Of a DNA stretch of 46,645 nt, positions 15,502 through 25,066 are shown piece by piece. The position numbers and the translations under genes were made by a program. Location of the stretch: the NCBI GenBank assembly GCA_902620895.1, contig CACNJU010000012.1, forward strand, positions 1 through 46,645. Reading direction: 5' to 3'. Every line of letters begins with the position of its first letter. The stretch's first letter is position 1. This stretch comes from an uncultured Prochlorococcus sp. GTDB taxonomy: Bacteria > Cyanobacteriota > Cyanobacteriia > PCC-6307 > Cyanobiaceae. The notes beneath the pieces were generated by a model that made no database searches, was not told where the DNA came from, and worked only from the letters and a program-made list of their open reading frames with translations.

Positions 15502-17303
15502 AATTTTTCAACTTTTCTGTTTTTCCAGTCAGCTTTATAACCACTATTAACTAAAAATTCAGAATACTTATTCAAATCACTTTTCTGAATTCTCCATAAA
15601 TTATAAATCCCATATTTGCCCAATTTTTGATGATTTATTTTTGACCATTGTTGATTGCGGGAAGAATATTCATCTATCACAACCAATAAAGATTTGTATT
15701 CATAATCCGGTTGGTCCTCATAATTTTCTCTTCTATCGGTATTTAGCCTGTGGGACAGATTAATTAACCCTTCTTTAGTGTTTGGTTCATAAAAAACTAT
15801 TTGTCTCGAATAAAAATGCAATGAAGGTTTTCTAATACCAATCATCGCTAAAGTTTCCTTCCCCTCACGAGAATCTGAAATTAATTTTGAGATATTCCTC
15901 AAGGGTAATTGCCTAGAAGTATCAGCTAACTTTCTAATTGGCGACATCAAAAAAGCTTGCCCAATTAAAAATAAAATTTGTAGATAAAGAAGGATATTTT
16001 TGATTTTTAAAGAAAATAAAATTATTGCGAGAAGTGTAAACGAAGAGAAAAATAATTTTGCTTTAAAAATTATCCCAGAGCTTATAAGTTCAGAAGCAAG
16101 ATTAGGCATTTCAGGATCATTTATTGAACTTAACCATATATTTGAGAGAAAGAATGCCATAGAGATACCAAACAAAATTAAAATATTAAAAATCCACAAA
16201 TATTGATAACTTTTAGTTGAATTTTTTAAGTTTATAAAGCTATTACTAATTAAGATTGCTGCTGGAGGGATTGCTGGCAACCAATAGCTTGGTAGTTTCG
16301 TAGCAGAAAGACTAAAGAATATTAAAACTGATATTAACCAGCACAATGAAAATGTATAAAGTGTTTCAGTGACATTGCAACTTTCTCTTGAACTTTTCAA
16401 AAAATCCTTAAAAGCTCTAAATATACCGTGATACAAAAAAGGAGTGAATGGTAATGAAGCCAATATCATTATGTAAAGAAAAAACCAGAATGGTTCTGCA
16501 TGATTATTTACAACTGAGGTATATCTTTGAAAATTATGGTAACCAAAAAAATTATCCCAAAAAGGCTTACCCTCTTTTATGAGTTCTAAGATGTACCATG
16601 GAACACTTATTAGTATCGTTATTAAGAGACCTTTCTTAGGGTTTATCTTGCTTAGCAAAGTTTTCCAATTCTTCTGACTTAACAAGAACGATGTAATAGT
16701 AAATATTGCTAAAACCAATGCAACAGGTCCTTTAGTTAAAATTGCAAACCCTAAAAATACCCATGATGAAATGCATTGATCATTATTTTCACTTGCCATT
16801 CTTCTCCAAAACAAGAGCAGGCTAATTCCAAGGGTTCCAGTTAAAAGGGCATCACTAACAGCAGTTCTACTCCAGATAATTATTAATGGAGACAAAGCAA
16901 ATCCTAATGATGCAACTATTGGAGTTAAGAATTGCCTATCACCATTCTGTGGCCAACAAAACAACGTATCTCCAATCATCAACATTAAAAAAAGTGATCC
17001 CAAGGCTGAAGGGAGTCTTGCTGAGAGTGTCCCGAAACTGTCCCAAATCTCGTTTTTCGGCAATGAGTAAAAAAAGCCCATTAGCCAATATATTAATGGA
17101 GGTTTATCAAAACGGAACATTCCATTTACTTTTGGAGTTAACCAGTCACCAGATTCACTCATTGCCCTTGCTGCAGCTGCGAATAAAGGGGGAGTTTCAT
17201 CCACCAGACCTGTAGTACCTAAACCAAAAATAAATATAATTATCCCAAAAATTAGAACCATTATTGAGGTTAAAAGCCTTTTTTTTGAGTTATGAAGAAT
17301 CAT
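15498..17303 (-). CDS. GT39-family (ArnT/PMT-like) glycosyltransferase, 601 aa
   Basis: An integral membrane glycosyltransferase of the dolichol-phosphate-mannose mannosyltransferase/ArnT superfamily, which uses a polyprenyl-phosphate sugar and works on the periplasmic face. The first helix is followed by the catalytic-type acidic pair in LVDETPPLFAAAARAM (Asp35-Glu36) and the LTPKVNGMFRFDKPPLIYWLMG motif. About 11-12 membrane helices occupy residues 10-440. The C-terminal 160 residues are soluble. The acceptor is unknown (lipid A, polysaccharide or protein). It is 14 bases downstream of the GT4 gene, so both may act in one envelope pathway. Confidence 0.88.
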   Translation of the reverse strand: MILHNSKKRLLTSIMVLIFGIIIFIFGLGTTGLVDETPPLFAAAARAMSESGDWLTPKVNGMFRFDKPPLIYWLMGFFYSLPKNEIWDSFGTLSARLPSALGSLFLMLMIGDTLFCWPQNGDRQFLTPIVASLGFALSPLIIIWSRTAVSDALLTGTLGISLLLFWRRMASENNDQCISSWVFLGFAILTKGPVALVLAIFTITSFLLSQKNWKTLLSKINPKKGLLITILISVPWYILELIKEGKPFWDNFFGYHNFQRYTSVVNNHAEPFWFFLYIMILASLPFTPFLYHGIFRAFKDFLKSSRESCNVTETLYTFSLCWLISVLIFFSLSATKLPSYWLPAIPPAAILISNSFINLKNSTKSYQYLWIFNILILFGISMAFFLSNIWLSSINDPEMPNLASELISSGIIFKAKLFFSSFTLLAIILFSLKIKNILLYLQILFLIGQAFLMSPIRKLADTSRQLPLRNISKLISDSREGKETLAMIGIRKPSLHFYSRQIVFYEPNTKEGLINLSHRLNTDRRENYEDQPDYEYKSLLVVIDEYSSRNQQWSKINHQKLGKYGIYNLWRIQKSDLNKYSEFLVNSGYKADWKNRKVEKF

Positions 17304-17317
17304 TTTATATATGTATT

Positions 17318-18394
17318 TTATTCATATTCGATAATTACCTCATTAAGCCAGTTCACAACCTTGTTAGCAAATATATTTGCGGAGGCATTTTTTTCTACCC
17401 ATTCTCTACATTTCTGACGCTTTATTTTTTCAATAATATTTGCAAAGTAAAGCATATTTTTTTTATCATCAGGATCAACAAGATAACCTGTTTGACCATG
17501 CTGAATAATTTCACTAGGTCCTCCCCTTTTATAAGCTATAACAGGCACTCCACAGGCTAAAGCTTCAACAACTACGTTCCCATATGCCTCATTCCATTTC
17601 GGAGTATTTAGCAATCCTCTGCATTTACCAAGTTCTTTTTGTAATTCATCGGTTGATAAAAAACCCATCCAATCTATAGTTCCTTCAGGGAAAGATTTTT
17701 CTATCTTTGACGCATACATCTCATCTTCAATAAGTCCCCAAACTTTTAATTTTTCGCCAAGTTCATTTGCTACATAAACTGCATCCTCCAAACCTTTCTC
17801 TGGAGCGACTCTTCCAACCCATCCCAATGGTCCCTTCACTGAATCTTGAAAAACATAATTATCTAAATTAAACCCATTCCCAATAATTGTTGGTTTTTTT
17901 ATGAATGGATAATCATTAGCTTGCATTTTCGAATGAAAAGCAAAATTATTTGGATATTTAGCATATACCTTAGATATTAAATTACTAATTACTAAACTTT
18001 CAGAACCCATACTAATAATATGTGCAATGGGTATCTCAAAATTTAGAGTCATCCAAATAGGCAACCAATCATAGGACATGTTTAACAATACATCTGCATT
18101 TTTAGCAACATCTAATCCCTTTTCAAGCATTCCTGCTAAAAGAGAATTGTCTGGGATACTTACGGGAGAATTGTAATTTTGATGCTGCCAACTAATCTGC
18201 TCTTCACCTTCAACAAAATGTAATTTTGCTTTTACATTACTTTCATTTAACTTAGAGTTTTCTGGAGCAACAACCTCAACAGAATGGCCTAAAGAAATTA
18301 AACCTGAAACTAAAGAATTTAAAGTTAATTCAACTCCACCACCTTTGCCACTCCCTAAAAACCCTATTGGAGTACTAATCAAAACTATTCGCAT
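17318..18394 (-). CDS. GT4-family glycosyltransferase, 358 aa
   Basis: A cytosolic GT-B glycosyltransferase. The N-terminal domain has a glycine-rich loop (GFLGSGKGGGVELTLNSLVSGL) like retaining GT4 enzymes. The C-terminal domain has GWVGRVAPEKGLEDAV and the E-x7-E type motif EAYGNVVVEALACGVPVIAYKRGGPSEII, which binds the nucleotide-sugar. Donor and acceptor are not predictable. It is on the same strand as the GT39 gene (downstream) and the EamA gene (upstream), with short gaps. Confidence 0.93.
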   Translation of the reverse strand: MRIVLISTPIGFLGSGKGGGVELTLNSLVSGLISLGHSVEVVAPENSKLNESNVKAKLHFVEGEEQISWQHQNYNSPVSIPDNSLLAGMLEKGLDVAKNADVLLNMSYDWLPIWMTLNFEIPIAHIISMGSESLVISNLISKVYAKYPNNFAFHSKMQANDYPFIKKPTIIGNGFNLDNYVFQDSVKGPLGWVGRVAPEKGLEDAVYVANELGEKLKVWGLIEDEMYASKIEKSFPEGTIDWMGFLSTDELQKELGKCRGLLNTPKWNEAYGNVVVEALACGVPVIAYKRGGPSEIIQHGQTGYLVDPDDKKNMLYFANIIEKIKRQKCREWVEKNASANIFANKVVNWLNEVIIEYE

Positions 18395-18422
18395 TATTAG
18401 ACTTTTTACAAAAAGACACTAA

Positions 18423-19364
18423 TTAAATAGTAGTATCAGAAAACTTATTTTCCCATAAACTCTTTCTCTGGCTAACAAAAAATACCGAGACAAGGACAAA
18501 CCCCACTCCTATCCACTGCACGATAGTGAGTCTTTCATCTAACCAAACACCTCCACTGAGAAGAGCAAATACAGGTGTTAAAAATGCAAGAGTACTAAAT
18601 CCAGTTATTTCTTTATTATTAGCAAAGTAGAAAAACAATCCATACGCTATTGCTCCTCCAAAAACACTTGCAAATGACATAAGTAACCAATCAAATATTG
18701 ACCAATCTGGAATTATTGTGAAACTTGATTGCAAGCAGTGCTTAATAATTAAAGGAATACTTCCTAAAACCATATGCCAACCTGTAACTGCGACTGGGTC
18801 ACTTTTAGTACAAGTGAATCTAATTAAAATTGTTCCTAAAGCCATAGCTAGAGAAGCTGCAAGCATCCAAAGTTCTCCAAAGTTAAAAGCAACATCATTT
18901 ATAGACTTATCAGACATCAACCACCAATTCCCTAAAAATTCTTGAGGAACTCCTAAAAATACAATTCCTCCTAAGCCAAAAAGTAGTCCTAACCAACCTA
19001 TTGGATTAATTAAATTTCCAAAAATTGACCTCGCTAAGATCGCTACCAAAAGCGGTTGAGAATCAATTAAGACAGAACCTAAACCGGCTCCAGTTTTTTC
19101 AATCCCATAAGTTAAAAACAACTGAAAAAAAGTAGCATCGACAATCGTAAAAACAAAAAACCACTTCAAATCGCACCTATAAATTTTTAAATCTCTTTTC
19201 AACAAATATGTTGTTATTAGAACAAGAATTCCTGCAGGTAGTAATCTTAAAGAAGCCACAAATTCTGGCCCAGCACTAGAGACTAAGGGAGTCATAGCCG
19301 CCATTGAAGTACCCCAAAGTGCAAAAGGGAGTATCATTAAAAACCAATTTAAGATTGAATTCAT
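18423..19364 (-). CDS. EamA/DMT-family permease, 313 aa
   Basis: A drug/metabolite transporter-superfamily protein with ten membrane helices in two EamA halves. Half one runs from about residue 5 to 140 (ALWGTSMAAMTPLVSSAGP, then FFQLFLTYGIEKTGAGLGSVLIDSQPLLVAILA). Half two runs from about 165 to 305 (GELWMLAASLAMALGTILI, GAIAYGLFFYFANN, STLAFLTPVFALLSGGVWLDE). The final helix is VQWIGVGFVLVSVFFVS. The transported metabolite is unknown. It is divergent from sppA with a 52-base gap. Confidence 0.92.
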   Translation of the reverse strand: MNSILNWFLMILPFALWGTSMAAMTPLVSSAGPEFVASLRLLPAGILVLITTYLLKRDLKIYRCDLKWFFVFTIVDATFFQLFLTYGIEKTGAGLGSVLIDSQPLLVAILARSIFGNLINPIGWLGLLFGLGGIVFLGVPQEFLGNWWLMSDKSINDVAFNFGELWMLAASLAMALGTILIRFTCTKSDPVAVTGWHMVLGSIPLIIKHCLQSSFTIIPDWSIFDWLLMSFASVFGGAIAYGLFFYFANNKEITGFSTLAFLTPVFALLSGGVWLDERLTIVQWIGVGFVLVSVFFVSQRKSLWENKFSDTTI

Positions 19365-19416
19365 TAGGTGTGCTGATAGTCTTTTTAAAGTAGTTTTATG
19401 AATTTACCTTAAAAGC

Positions 19417-20226
19417 ATGATTTGGCCTTTTAGACGAAAGTCAAAAAAAAGAATGGCTCGCATAGTAATTGATGAGCCCATAACAAGTTCAACAAGAATT
19501 TCAGTCCTTAAAGCTCTTAAACAAATTGAGGATAGAGAATTTCCTGCATTAATCGTGAGAATTGATTCTCCAGGCGGTACTGTTGGGGATAGCCAAGAAA
19601 TATATTCTGCTATTAAAAGACTAAAAAATAAAGGATGTAAAGTCATTGCTAGTTTTGGGAACATTTCAGCATCAGGAGGTGTTTACATTGGTGTTGCATC
19701 TGACAAAATAGTTGCAAATCCAGGTACAATTACTGGATCTATTGGTGTAATTATAAGAGGAAATAACTTATCTGAATTGTTAGATAAAATCGGTATTAAA
19801 TTTGAAACTGTTAAAAGCGGTGTATTTAAAGACATACTTTCTCCAGATAAACCTCTAAGTGAAGAAGGAAGAAATCTACTTCAAGGTCTCATTGATGAAA
19901 GTTACAAACAATTTACTGAAGCAGTAGCAGAAGGAAGAAATATTCCTGTTGAAGAAGTAAAAAAATTTGCTGACGGAAGAATTTTCACTGGAACTCAAGC
20001 ACGCGAACTTGGTCTTGTTGATGAAGTTGGAGATGAATTTGTTGCGAGGGAACTAGCTGCAGAAATGGTTAATATTGATCCCAAAATTCAGCCCTTAACA
20101 TTTGGGAAGAAAAAGAAGAAAATACTGGGACTAATTCCTGGGAGTAAAATGATTGAAAAAATTATCAATAATATCTTTTTTGAGTTTGACTCATCTAATA
20201 AAATACTTTGGTTGTATAAGCCTTAA
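19417..20226 (+). CDS. sppA: Signal peptide peptidase SppA-like protease (S49), short form
   Basis: A single-domain SppA of 269 aa, an ATP-independent Ser/Lys-dyad protease. Motifs: VRIDSPGGTVGDSQEIY (oxyanion/substrate region, residue 48 on), GNISASGGVYIG with catalytic Ser86, and KSGVFKDILSP with the general-base Lys138. Unlike most SppA it has only a short N-terminal segment (MIWPFRRKSKKR) and no clear transmembrane helix, so it may be soluble or peripheral. It starts a plus-strand run with the chorismate mutase gene seven bases later. Confidence 0.92.
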   Translation: MIWPFRRKSKKRMARIVIDEPITSSTRISVLKALKQIEDREFPALIVRIDSPGGTVGDSQEIYSAIKRLKNKGCKVIASFGNISASGGVYIGVASDKIVANPGTITGSIGVIIRGNNLSELLDKIGIKFETVKSGVFKDILSPDKPLSEEGRNLLQGLIDESYKQFTEAVAEGRNIPVEEVKKFADGRIFTGTQARELGLVDEVGDEFVARELAAEMVNIDPKIQPLTFGKKKKKILGLIPGSKMIEKIINNIFFEFDSSNKILWLYKP

Positions 20227-20232
20227 AACGAT

Positions 20233-20616
20233 ATGTCTGAAAAAATAAAAGATGATTATATAATTAAATTTATACGCGGAGCTACAACAGCATCCGGAAA
20301 TTCTGTTAAAGAAATTGAAGCTGCTGTAGTGGAATTGATTGATGAATTAATTTCACGCAACAATCTCATTAAGACGAATATTTTATCCATTACATTCACT
20401 GCAACAAAAGATTTAGATGCATGTTTCCCAGCTTCAATTGCGAGAAAGTTTAATGGACTTGATTCAGTGGCATTTATAGACTGCCAACAAATGTACGTAT
20501 CTAATGATATTGATTTCTGTATAAGAATAATGGCCCAAGTTTTATTGCCACCCAATAAACCAATAAAGCATCCTTATTTAAGAGACGCTGCTAAATTGAG
20601 GACAGATAGATGTTAA
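20233..20616 (+). CDS. aroH: Chorismate mutase, AroH type
   Basis: A monofunctional AroH-fold (trimeric alpha/beta-barrel) chorismate mutase of 127 aa, which converts chorismate to prephenate for Phe and Tyr synthesis. Active-site arginine is in the N-terminal IRGATTASGN. The segment SITFTATKDLDACFPASIAR, then VAFIDCQQMYVSND, and the C-terminal HPYLRDAAKLRTD (the equivalent of HVYLRGAVVLRPD in B. subtilis) are all present. It follows sppA after six bases; no functional link to sppA is known. Confidence 0.93.
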   Translation: MSEKIKDDYIIKFIRGATTASGNSVKEIEAAVVELIDELISRNNLIKTNILSITFTATKDLDACFPASIARKFNGLDSVAFIDCQQMYVSNDIDFCIRIMAQVLLPPNKPIKHPYLRDAAKLRTDRC

Positions 20617-20689
20617 CCTTAGTAGAAACTATTTTTCCTCTTTAAAATTTGAATACCACGAACTTAACCTTTTAAATTTCATTTACTCA

Positions 20690-21268
20690 ATGTTAAAAAA
20701 CGCAAGGAAACTTTCTTTAAATCTTAAAATTTTAAGGTTTTTTATTATTCCTACAATTTTAGTTTCAACTACATTCTTTAATGTTAATCAAGATGCTAAA
20801 GCGGGATTAGAATTCCAGTGGGATCAAGACTCGAACTATAGACGATTAAAGTGGTTTCAAAAAGAGAATAAAAGGAAATTTAGAAATACAATTTATTTTT
20901 TCTTGAGGCCATCTGATAGAAAAACTGAACTCTTAAAAATTAATCTAGCAATACCTAAAACCTTTAAATCTACTTTAAAAAAAGAAAAAATTAGTTTTTG
21001 CAAAGTATTAATAGGCGGTTTTGAGAATAGAACAAAATGTTTAGAAGATATTCCAGCTGATATCGAAATTAACACTGATGAATCAGGCATGCGTTCCCTA
21101 GATATTTACCCCTATCGCCCAATTCCTTCGAATAAGGATAGTTATGCAATTGTCTTTAAAGTCAATAATCCTAAAAAATCAGGTTTATATCAATTCCATT
21201 CATATGGGCAACCTAAAGGGAAATCATTTTCAAGTTATTTAGGAAGCTGGACTATATTGATCGATTAA
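20690..21268 (+). CDS. DUF2808 family exported protein, 192 aa
   Basis: A cyanobacterial DUF2808-type protein with an N-terminal membrane/signal segment (residues 15-40, ILRFFIIPTILVSTTFF, cut likely after DAKA). The remainder is strand-rich (GLEFQWDQDSNYRRLKWFQ, LDIYPYRPIPSNKDSYAIVFKVNNPKKSGLYQFHSYG). Periplasmic location is inferred. The function of DUF2808 is not established. It is separated from rpmH by 30 bases and could be co-transcribed with it. Confidence 0.8.
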   Translation: MLKNARKLSLNLKILRFFIIPTILVSTTFFNVNQDAKAGLEFQWDQDSNYRRLKWFQKENKRKFRNTIYFFLRPSDRKTELLKINLAIPKTFKSTLKKEKISFCKVLIGGFENRTKCLEDIPADIEINTDESGMRSLDIYPYRPIPSNKDSYAIVFKVNNPKKSGLYQFHSYGQPKGKSFSSYLGSWTILID

Positions 21269-21298
21269 ATGATAAATTAGATAAGGATAATTAAACAA

Positions 21299-21436
21299 AT
21301 GACAAAAAGAACTTTTGGCGGAACTTCAAGAAAAAGAAAACGTGTATCTGGTTTTAGAGTAAGAATGCGTTCTCATACAGGTAGAAGAGTTATTAAAAGC
21401 AGAAGACAAAAAGGTAGAGAGAGAATAGCTGTATAA
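21299..21436 (+). CDS. rpmH: Ribosomal protein L34
   Basis: A 45-residue, extremely basic protein with the L34 signature [22 protein letters not shown] and [13 protein letters not shown]. It binds 23S rRNA in the large subunit. The ATG at 21299 follows an AAGGAT Shine-Dalgarno-like sequence. The order rpmH-rnpA-(PH domain)-yidC is the classic conserved cluster. Confidence 0.99.
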
Positions 21437-21448
21437 CTTCAAATTTAA

Positions 21449-21835
21449 ATGGCCTTACCTAAGGATATGCGTTTAAAAGGTCATAGGACTTTTAACTATA
21501 TTCATAAAAATTCATTAACATATCATGGAAAATTAATGACATTTAAGATTGCAAAATCAAACCCAGAAATTCTCTTAACTCATAAACTCACAAATAAATC
21601 AAACGAATTTAGGATCGCAATTGCTATTAGTAAAAAGGTTTCAAAAAAAGCTGTAGAAAGAAATAAATTGAGAAGGATCCTGCAAGAGTGGTTATTAAAA
21701 AACATTAATAAAATTAATAACCACAAACCATATTGGTTACTTGTTAACCTTAAATTTGGAGATTTCTACAATGACAAAAGTAAACTTTTGGAGGAATTTC
21801 AAAACTTAATGTTCAAATCTCGCCTACTCAAATGA
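21449..21835 (+). CDS. rnpA: Ribonuclease P protein component
   Basis: The protein subunit of RNase P (128 aa), which assists the catalytic RNA in trimming tRNA 5' ends. The start MALPKDMRLKGHRTFNYIHK and the RNR-type motif KVSKKAVERNKLRRILQEWL (basic helix that contacts pre-tRNA and RNase P RNA) are clear. It lies 12 bases behind rpmH and overlaps the next gene's ATG by 4 bases. Confidence 0.97.
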   Translation: MALPKDMRLKGHRTFNYIHKNSLTYHGKLMTFKIAKSNPEILLTHKLTNKSNEFRIAIAISKKVSKKAVERNKLRRILQEWLLKNINKINNHKPYWLLVNLKFGDFYNDKSKLLEEFQNLMFKSRLLK

Positions 21836-22245
21836 CTAACATGAATGAAGAAATCTTTTACGAAGGTGGTCCTGCAAAAAGTGATCTAATTATAAATCTT
21901 ATTGCAGGCATAACGATTCTTGGATTACCATTTACTTTCGCTGCAGTAGTTCGAGCATTGTGGCTAAGGTATAAAATTACAAACAAAAGAATTACAATAG
22001 ATGGCGGATGGTTTGGTAAAAACAAAACACAAGTTTCATTAAGTAACATTGATGAAATCAGATCTATTCCGAGGGGATTTGGATCATATGGCGATATGGT
22101 TCTTATCCTTAATGATGGATCAAAGGTTGAAATGAAATCGTTGCCTTTATTCAGAGAAAAGCAAAAATTTATTGAAGATAATATAAATAAAAGATTACAA
22201 ATCCCAAATCTTAAGGAGGTAGAGGGATTTGCTACTAAATCCTAA
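21832..22245 (+). CDS. PH-domain (bPH2) membrane protein
   Basis: A 137-residue protein with two close membrane segments (residues 20-45, LIINLIAGITILGLPFTFAAVVRALWL) followed by a bacterial PH domain: YKITNKRITIDGGWFGKNKTQVSLSNIDEIRSI, GDMVLILNDGSKVEMKSLPLFREKQKFIED. In cyanobacteria a gene of this type is regularly located between rnpA and yidC, so a role in membrane-protein or lipid handling is possible but unproven. Start ATG at 21832 overlaps rnpA. The ATG at 21841 is an alternative. Confidence 0.85.
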   Translation: MTNMNEEIFYEGGPAKSDLIINLIAGITILGLPFTFAAVVRALWLRYKITNKRITIDGGWFGKNKTQVSLSNIDEIRSIPRGFGSYGDMVLILNDGSKVEMKSLPLFREKQKFIEDNINKRLQIPNLKEVEGFATKS

Positions 22246-22317
22246 CTAAATTAATTACAAAAACCTTTTTTTCCTGTAAAATAAAATGTCTAGTAAAACT
22301 TCACTCTCTTTAATATC

Positions 22318-23460
22318 TTGATAGGGTTCATTTCTGAAAAATTACTTATCCCGATTCTAGATTTTTTCTACGGTTTAGTCCCTAGTTACGGATTAGCTAT
22401 TGTTGCATTGACAGTCGTAATTAGAATTGCACTTTTCCCTTTAAGCGCTGGTTCCATTAGAAGCGCAAGAAGGATGAAGATTGCTCAACCAGTAATGCAA
22501 AAAAGGCAAGCAGAAATAAAATCTAAATTCTCAGGTGATCCAAAAAAACAGCAAGAGGAACTTGGGAAACTCATGAATGAGTTTGGTAGTCCTCTCGCAG
22601 GTTGCCTTCCATTAATTGTACAAATGCCCGTGCTGTTCGCTTTGTTTGCGACCCTAAGAGGTTCTCCATTTGCTGATGTCCCCTACAACATAAATCTCAA
22701 AGTGGTACCTCAGGATCAAATAGCAGCCATCGATCCAAAACCTTACAAATCCCCAAGACACTCCATATTCATTACAGAAAAATCACACTTTCCTGTAATA
22801 GCCACAATCCCTAATGGAACAAAATTAGGAACAAATGAATCTGTAAAAATAAATTTACAAACAACAAACGGCAATAGCTATTCTGAAGTTTTAGATAAAT
22901 ACGAAAATGGATCGAAGTTCCTACCCACATGGACAGTTTCTAAAGGGTCCGAAAATCTTAAAGTTTCCCAAGACGGAACAGTAACAGCAATCAAACCGGG
23001 GGATGCAACAATAGAGGCCAAAATCCCCGGTCTAGCTGCTAAGAGTGGTTTTCTTTTTATCAAAGCTCTTGGTCAAGTTGGTTTTTATGTTGATGGTGCA
23101 ATAAATTGGGATATTGCTGCACTAGTTGGGGCCTTTGGATTAACCCTACTTCTTTCTCAAGTACTATCTGGCCAGGGAATGCCTGCCAATCCTCAGCAGT
23201 CAACTGCTAACAAAATTACACCAATAATGATTACTGGAATGTTTCTGTTTTTCCCACTACCAGCAGGAGTATTACTTTATATGGTTGTTGCTAATATTTT
23301 CCAGGCATTTCAGACTTTTCTGCTTAATAAAGAAGCTCTTCCTGAAAATCTACAGAAAATTTTGGATCAACAATTATTGGCTAAGAATGAAGTAATAACA
23401 ACTTCTCCATCAAATATTTCAGATAAAAGACTACCTTTTGAACCTAACAGTAAAAAATAG
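22318..23460 (+). CDS. yidC: Membrane protein insertase YidC
   Basis: An Oxa1/Alb3/YidC insertase, 380 aa, in the cytoplasmic and thylakoid membranes. TM1 is [24 protein letters not shown], with the functional Arg in VIRIA. The cytosolic hairpin is [40 protein letters not shown], then [24 protein letters not shown]. Between this helix and the remaining C-terminal TMs ([17 protein letters not shown] and [30 protein letters not shown]) is an extra domain of about 135 residues. The start is TTG at 22318, the only suitable initiation codon before [10 protein letters not shown]. It is last in the rpmH-rnpA series. Confidence 0.97.
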   Translation: MIGFISEKLLIPILDFFYGLVPSYGLAIVALTVVIRIALFPLSAGSIRSARRMKIAQPVMQKRQAEIKSKFSGDPKKQQEELGKLMNEFGSPLAGCLPLIVQMPVLFALFATLRGSPFADVPYNINLKVVPQDQIAAIDPKPYKSPRHSIFITEKSHFPVIATIPNGTKLGTNESVKINLQTTNGNSYSEVLDKYENGSKFLPTWTVSKGSENLKVSQDGTVTAIKPGDATIEAKIPGLAAKSGFLFIKALGQVGFYVDGAINWDIAALVGAFGLTLLLSQVLSGQGMPANPQQSTANKITPIMITGMFLFFPLPAGVLLYMVVANIFQAFQTFLLNKEALPENLQKILDQQLLAKNEVITTSPSNISDKRLPFEPNSKK

Positions 23461-23475
23461 TTTTAATCTTCAATA

Positions 23476-24942
23476 ATGAACTCATGGTGTAAGAATTTAG
23501 AATTACTCATAAAATCAAGAACCCCATTAATTTGGATCAGGACCAAAGAGGAGGAAAGATTAGAAAAACTAATTAATCACTCTTGTGAAAGAGTAAATAT
23601 AAAAAGATTCATTAGCTGGGATTGTGTTTGCGGTATCAAAGGATTAATTAATGAAGAAGGTAAATTTTCTAATAACCCTTTAGGTGTCCTTAATTGGCTT
23701 AAAGAACAAAACTCTGAACTTTCAACAGTTTTATTAGTAAAAGATTTTCATAAATTTTATGATGATCCATCTATCAATAGAACTATTAAAGAACTATTTT
23801 CAGTTCTTAAGAGATCTAATCACAATTTAATTATTAGTTCACATTTATTTCCATCATCAGAAGATCTAGATGAATTAATGGCGATTGTAAATTTACCTTT
23901 ACCTGATCAAAAAGAATTGAATAATCTAATAAAAAAAATTGCCATAAATAACAATTCAAATCTTGAGGAACAAGATTTAAACGAACTTACTATAGCTTCG
24001 AGTGGTCTAACAGAAGTAAAAGTAAAGCAAGTCATGGCAAAGGCCCTTGCAAAAAGAGGGAAAATAAGTAAAGAAGATATTAAAGATATTCTTGAAGAGA
24101 AAAAACAAGTGATCGCTAGAAGTGAAATTTTAGAATTTTTCGAAGCCAAATCAAATCAAGATGATATTGGCGGTTTAAATGTTTTAAAAGTTTGGCTCAA
24201 GCAAAGATACAGGGCCTTTTCTATAGAAGCTAGAGACTATGGATTACCTATCCCAAAGGGAGTATTACTCGTTGGAGCTCAAGGAACAGGGAAATCACTG
24301 ACTGCAAAATCAATTTCAAAGAGTTGGTCTATGCCACTACTTAGGTTAGATGTTGGGAGACTATTTTCTAGCCTTGTTGGTTCAAGCGAGGCAAGAACAA
24401 GAGAAACAATATTAAGAGCTGAGGCTATGGCTCCCTGTATCCTTTGGATCGATGAAATTGATAAAGGATTTGGTGGCGATGCCAGAAGTGATGGAGGTAC
24501 AAGTCAAAGGGTTTTAGCAAGTTTGCTAACTTGGATGGCTGAAAAAGAATCCGCTGTATTTGTAATTGCTACCGCTAATGCTATTGATAAGCTTCCTGCT
24601 GAATTATTAAGAAAAGGTAGATTTGACGAGATATTTTTTCTAGATTTACCAAACTCTGAAGAAAGATTAAGTATTCTCGATTTGCACTTAAAAAAAAGAA
24701 GATCAAGTTATAATTTCCCTCTCTCTACCATCATCGACAGAACAGATGGGTTCTCAGGAGCAGAACTTGAACAAGCAGTAATAGAGGGTATGCATATTTC
24801 ATTCTTTGAAAATAGAGAACTTATGGAGAAAGATTTAATAAAAGCAGTTTCTGAATTAGTTCCTTTATCCAGAACTGCTAAGGAACAAATTGATTTGCTA
24901 AAAGAATGGTCATCTACAGGAAGAGCTCGTTCTGCATCATAA
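23476..24942 (+). CDS. ycf46: Ycf46-like AAA+ ATPase
   Basis: A 488-residue AAA+ protein of the Ycf46 group, found in cyanobacteria and red-algal plastids. Residues 1-225 form a degenerate N-terminal AAA-like region. The active AAA module follows, with Walker A GAQGTGKS (267-274), Walker B ILWIDEID (322-328), sensor FVIATANAIDKLP, and arginine-finger/LRKGRFDEIFFLDLP. The C-terminal helical lid is DRTDGFSGAELEQAVIEGM. Mutant studies in cyanobacteria link Ycf46 to photosynthetic regulation under low inorganic carbon; the precise function is not known. It is 15 bases downstream of yidC. Confidence 0.9.
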   Translation: MNSWCKNLELLIKSRTPLIWIRTKEEERLEKLINHSCERVNIKRFISWDCVCGIKGLINEEGKFSNNPLGVLNWLKEQNSELSTVLLVKDFHKFYDDPSINRTIKELFSVLKRSNHNLIISSHLFPSSEDLDELMAIVNLPLPDQKELNNLIKKIAINNNSNLEEQDLNELTIASSGLTEVKVKQVMAKALAKRGKISKEDIKDILEEKKQVIARSEILEFFEAKSNQDDIGGLNVLKVWLKQRYRAFSIEARDYGLPIPKGVLLVGAQGTGKSLTAKSISKSWSMPLLRLDVGRLFSSLVGSSEARTRETILRAEAMAPCILWIDEIDKGFGGDARSDGGTSQRVLASLLTWMAEKESAVFVIATANAIDKLPAELLRKGRFDEIFFLDLPNSEERLSILDLHLKKRRSSYNFPLSTIIDRTDGFSGAELEQAVIEGMHISFFENRELMEKDLIKAVSELVPLSRTAKEQIDLLKEWSSTGRARSAS

Positions 24943-25066
24943 TTAAATTAATATTTATCAAAAATGCTTAATAAGTTAGGAATCATTAATTTAGTTAATT
25001 TTTTACGAAAAATACCTAATAATGAATTTAGATTAACTATGTTTATTAAGGTATAAAAAAAAAAGA

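Noticed and set aside
25013..25053. Hairpin TACCTAATAA ... TTATTAAGGTA before serS as a T-box-like or terminator element
   Set aside because: The stem has a bulge, is A/T only and no T-box sequence is seen; T-boxes are not expected in cyanobacteria.
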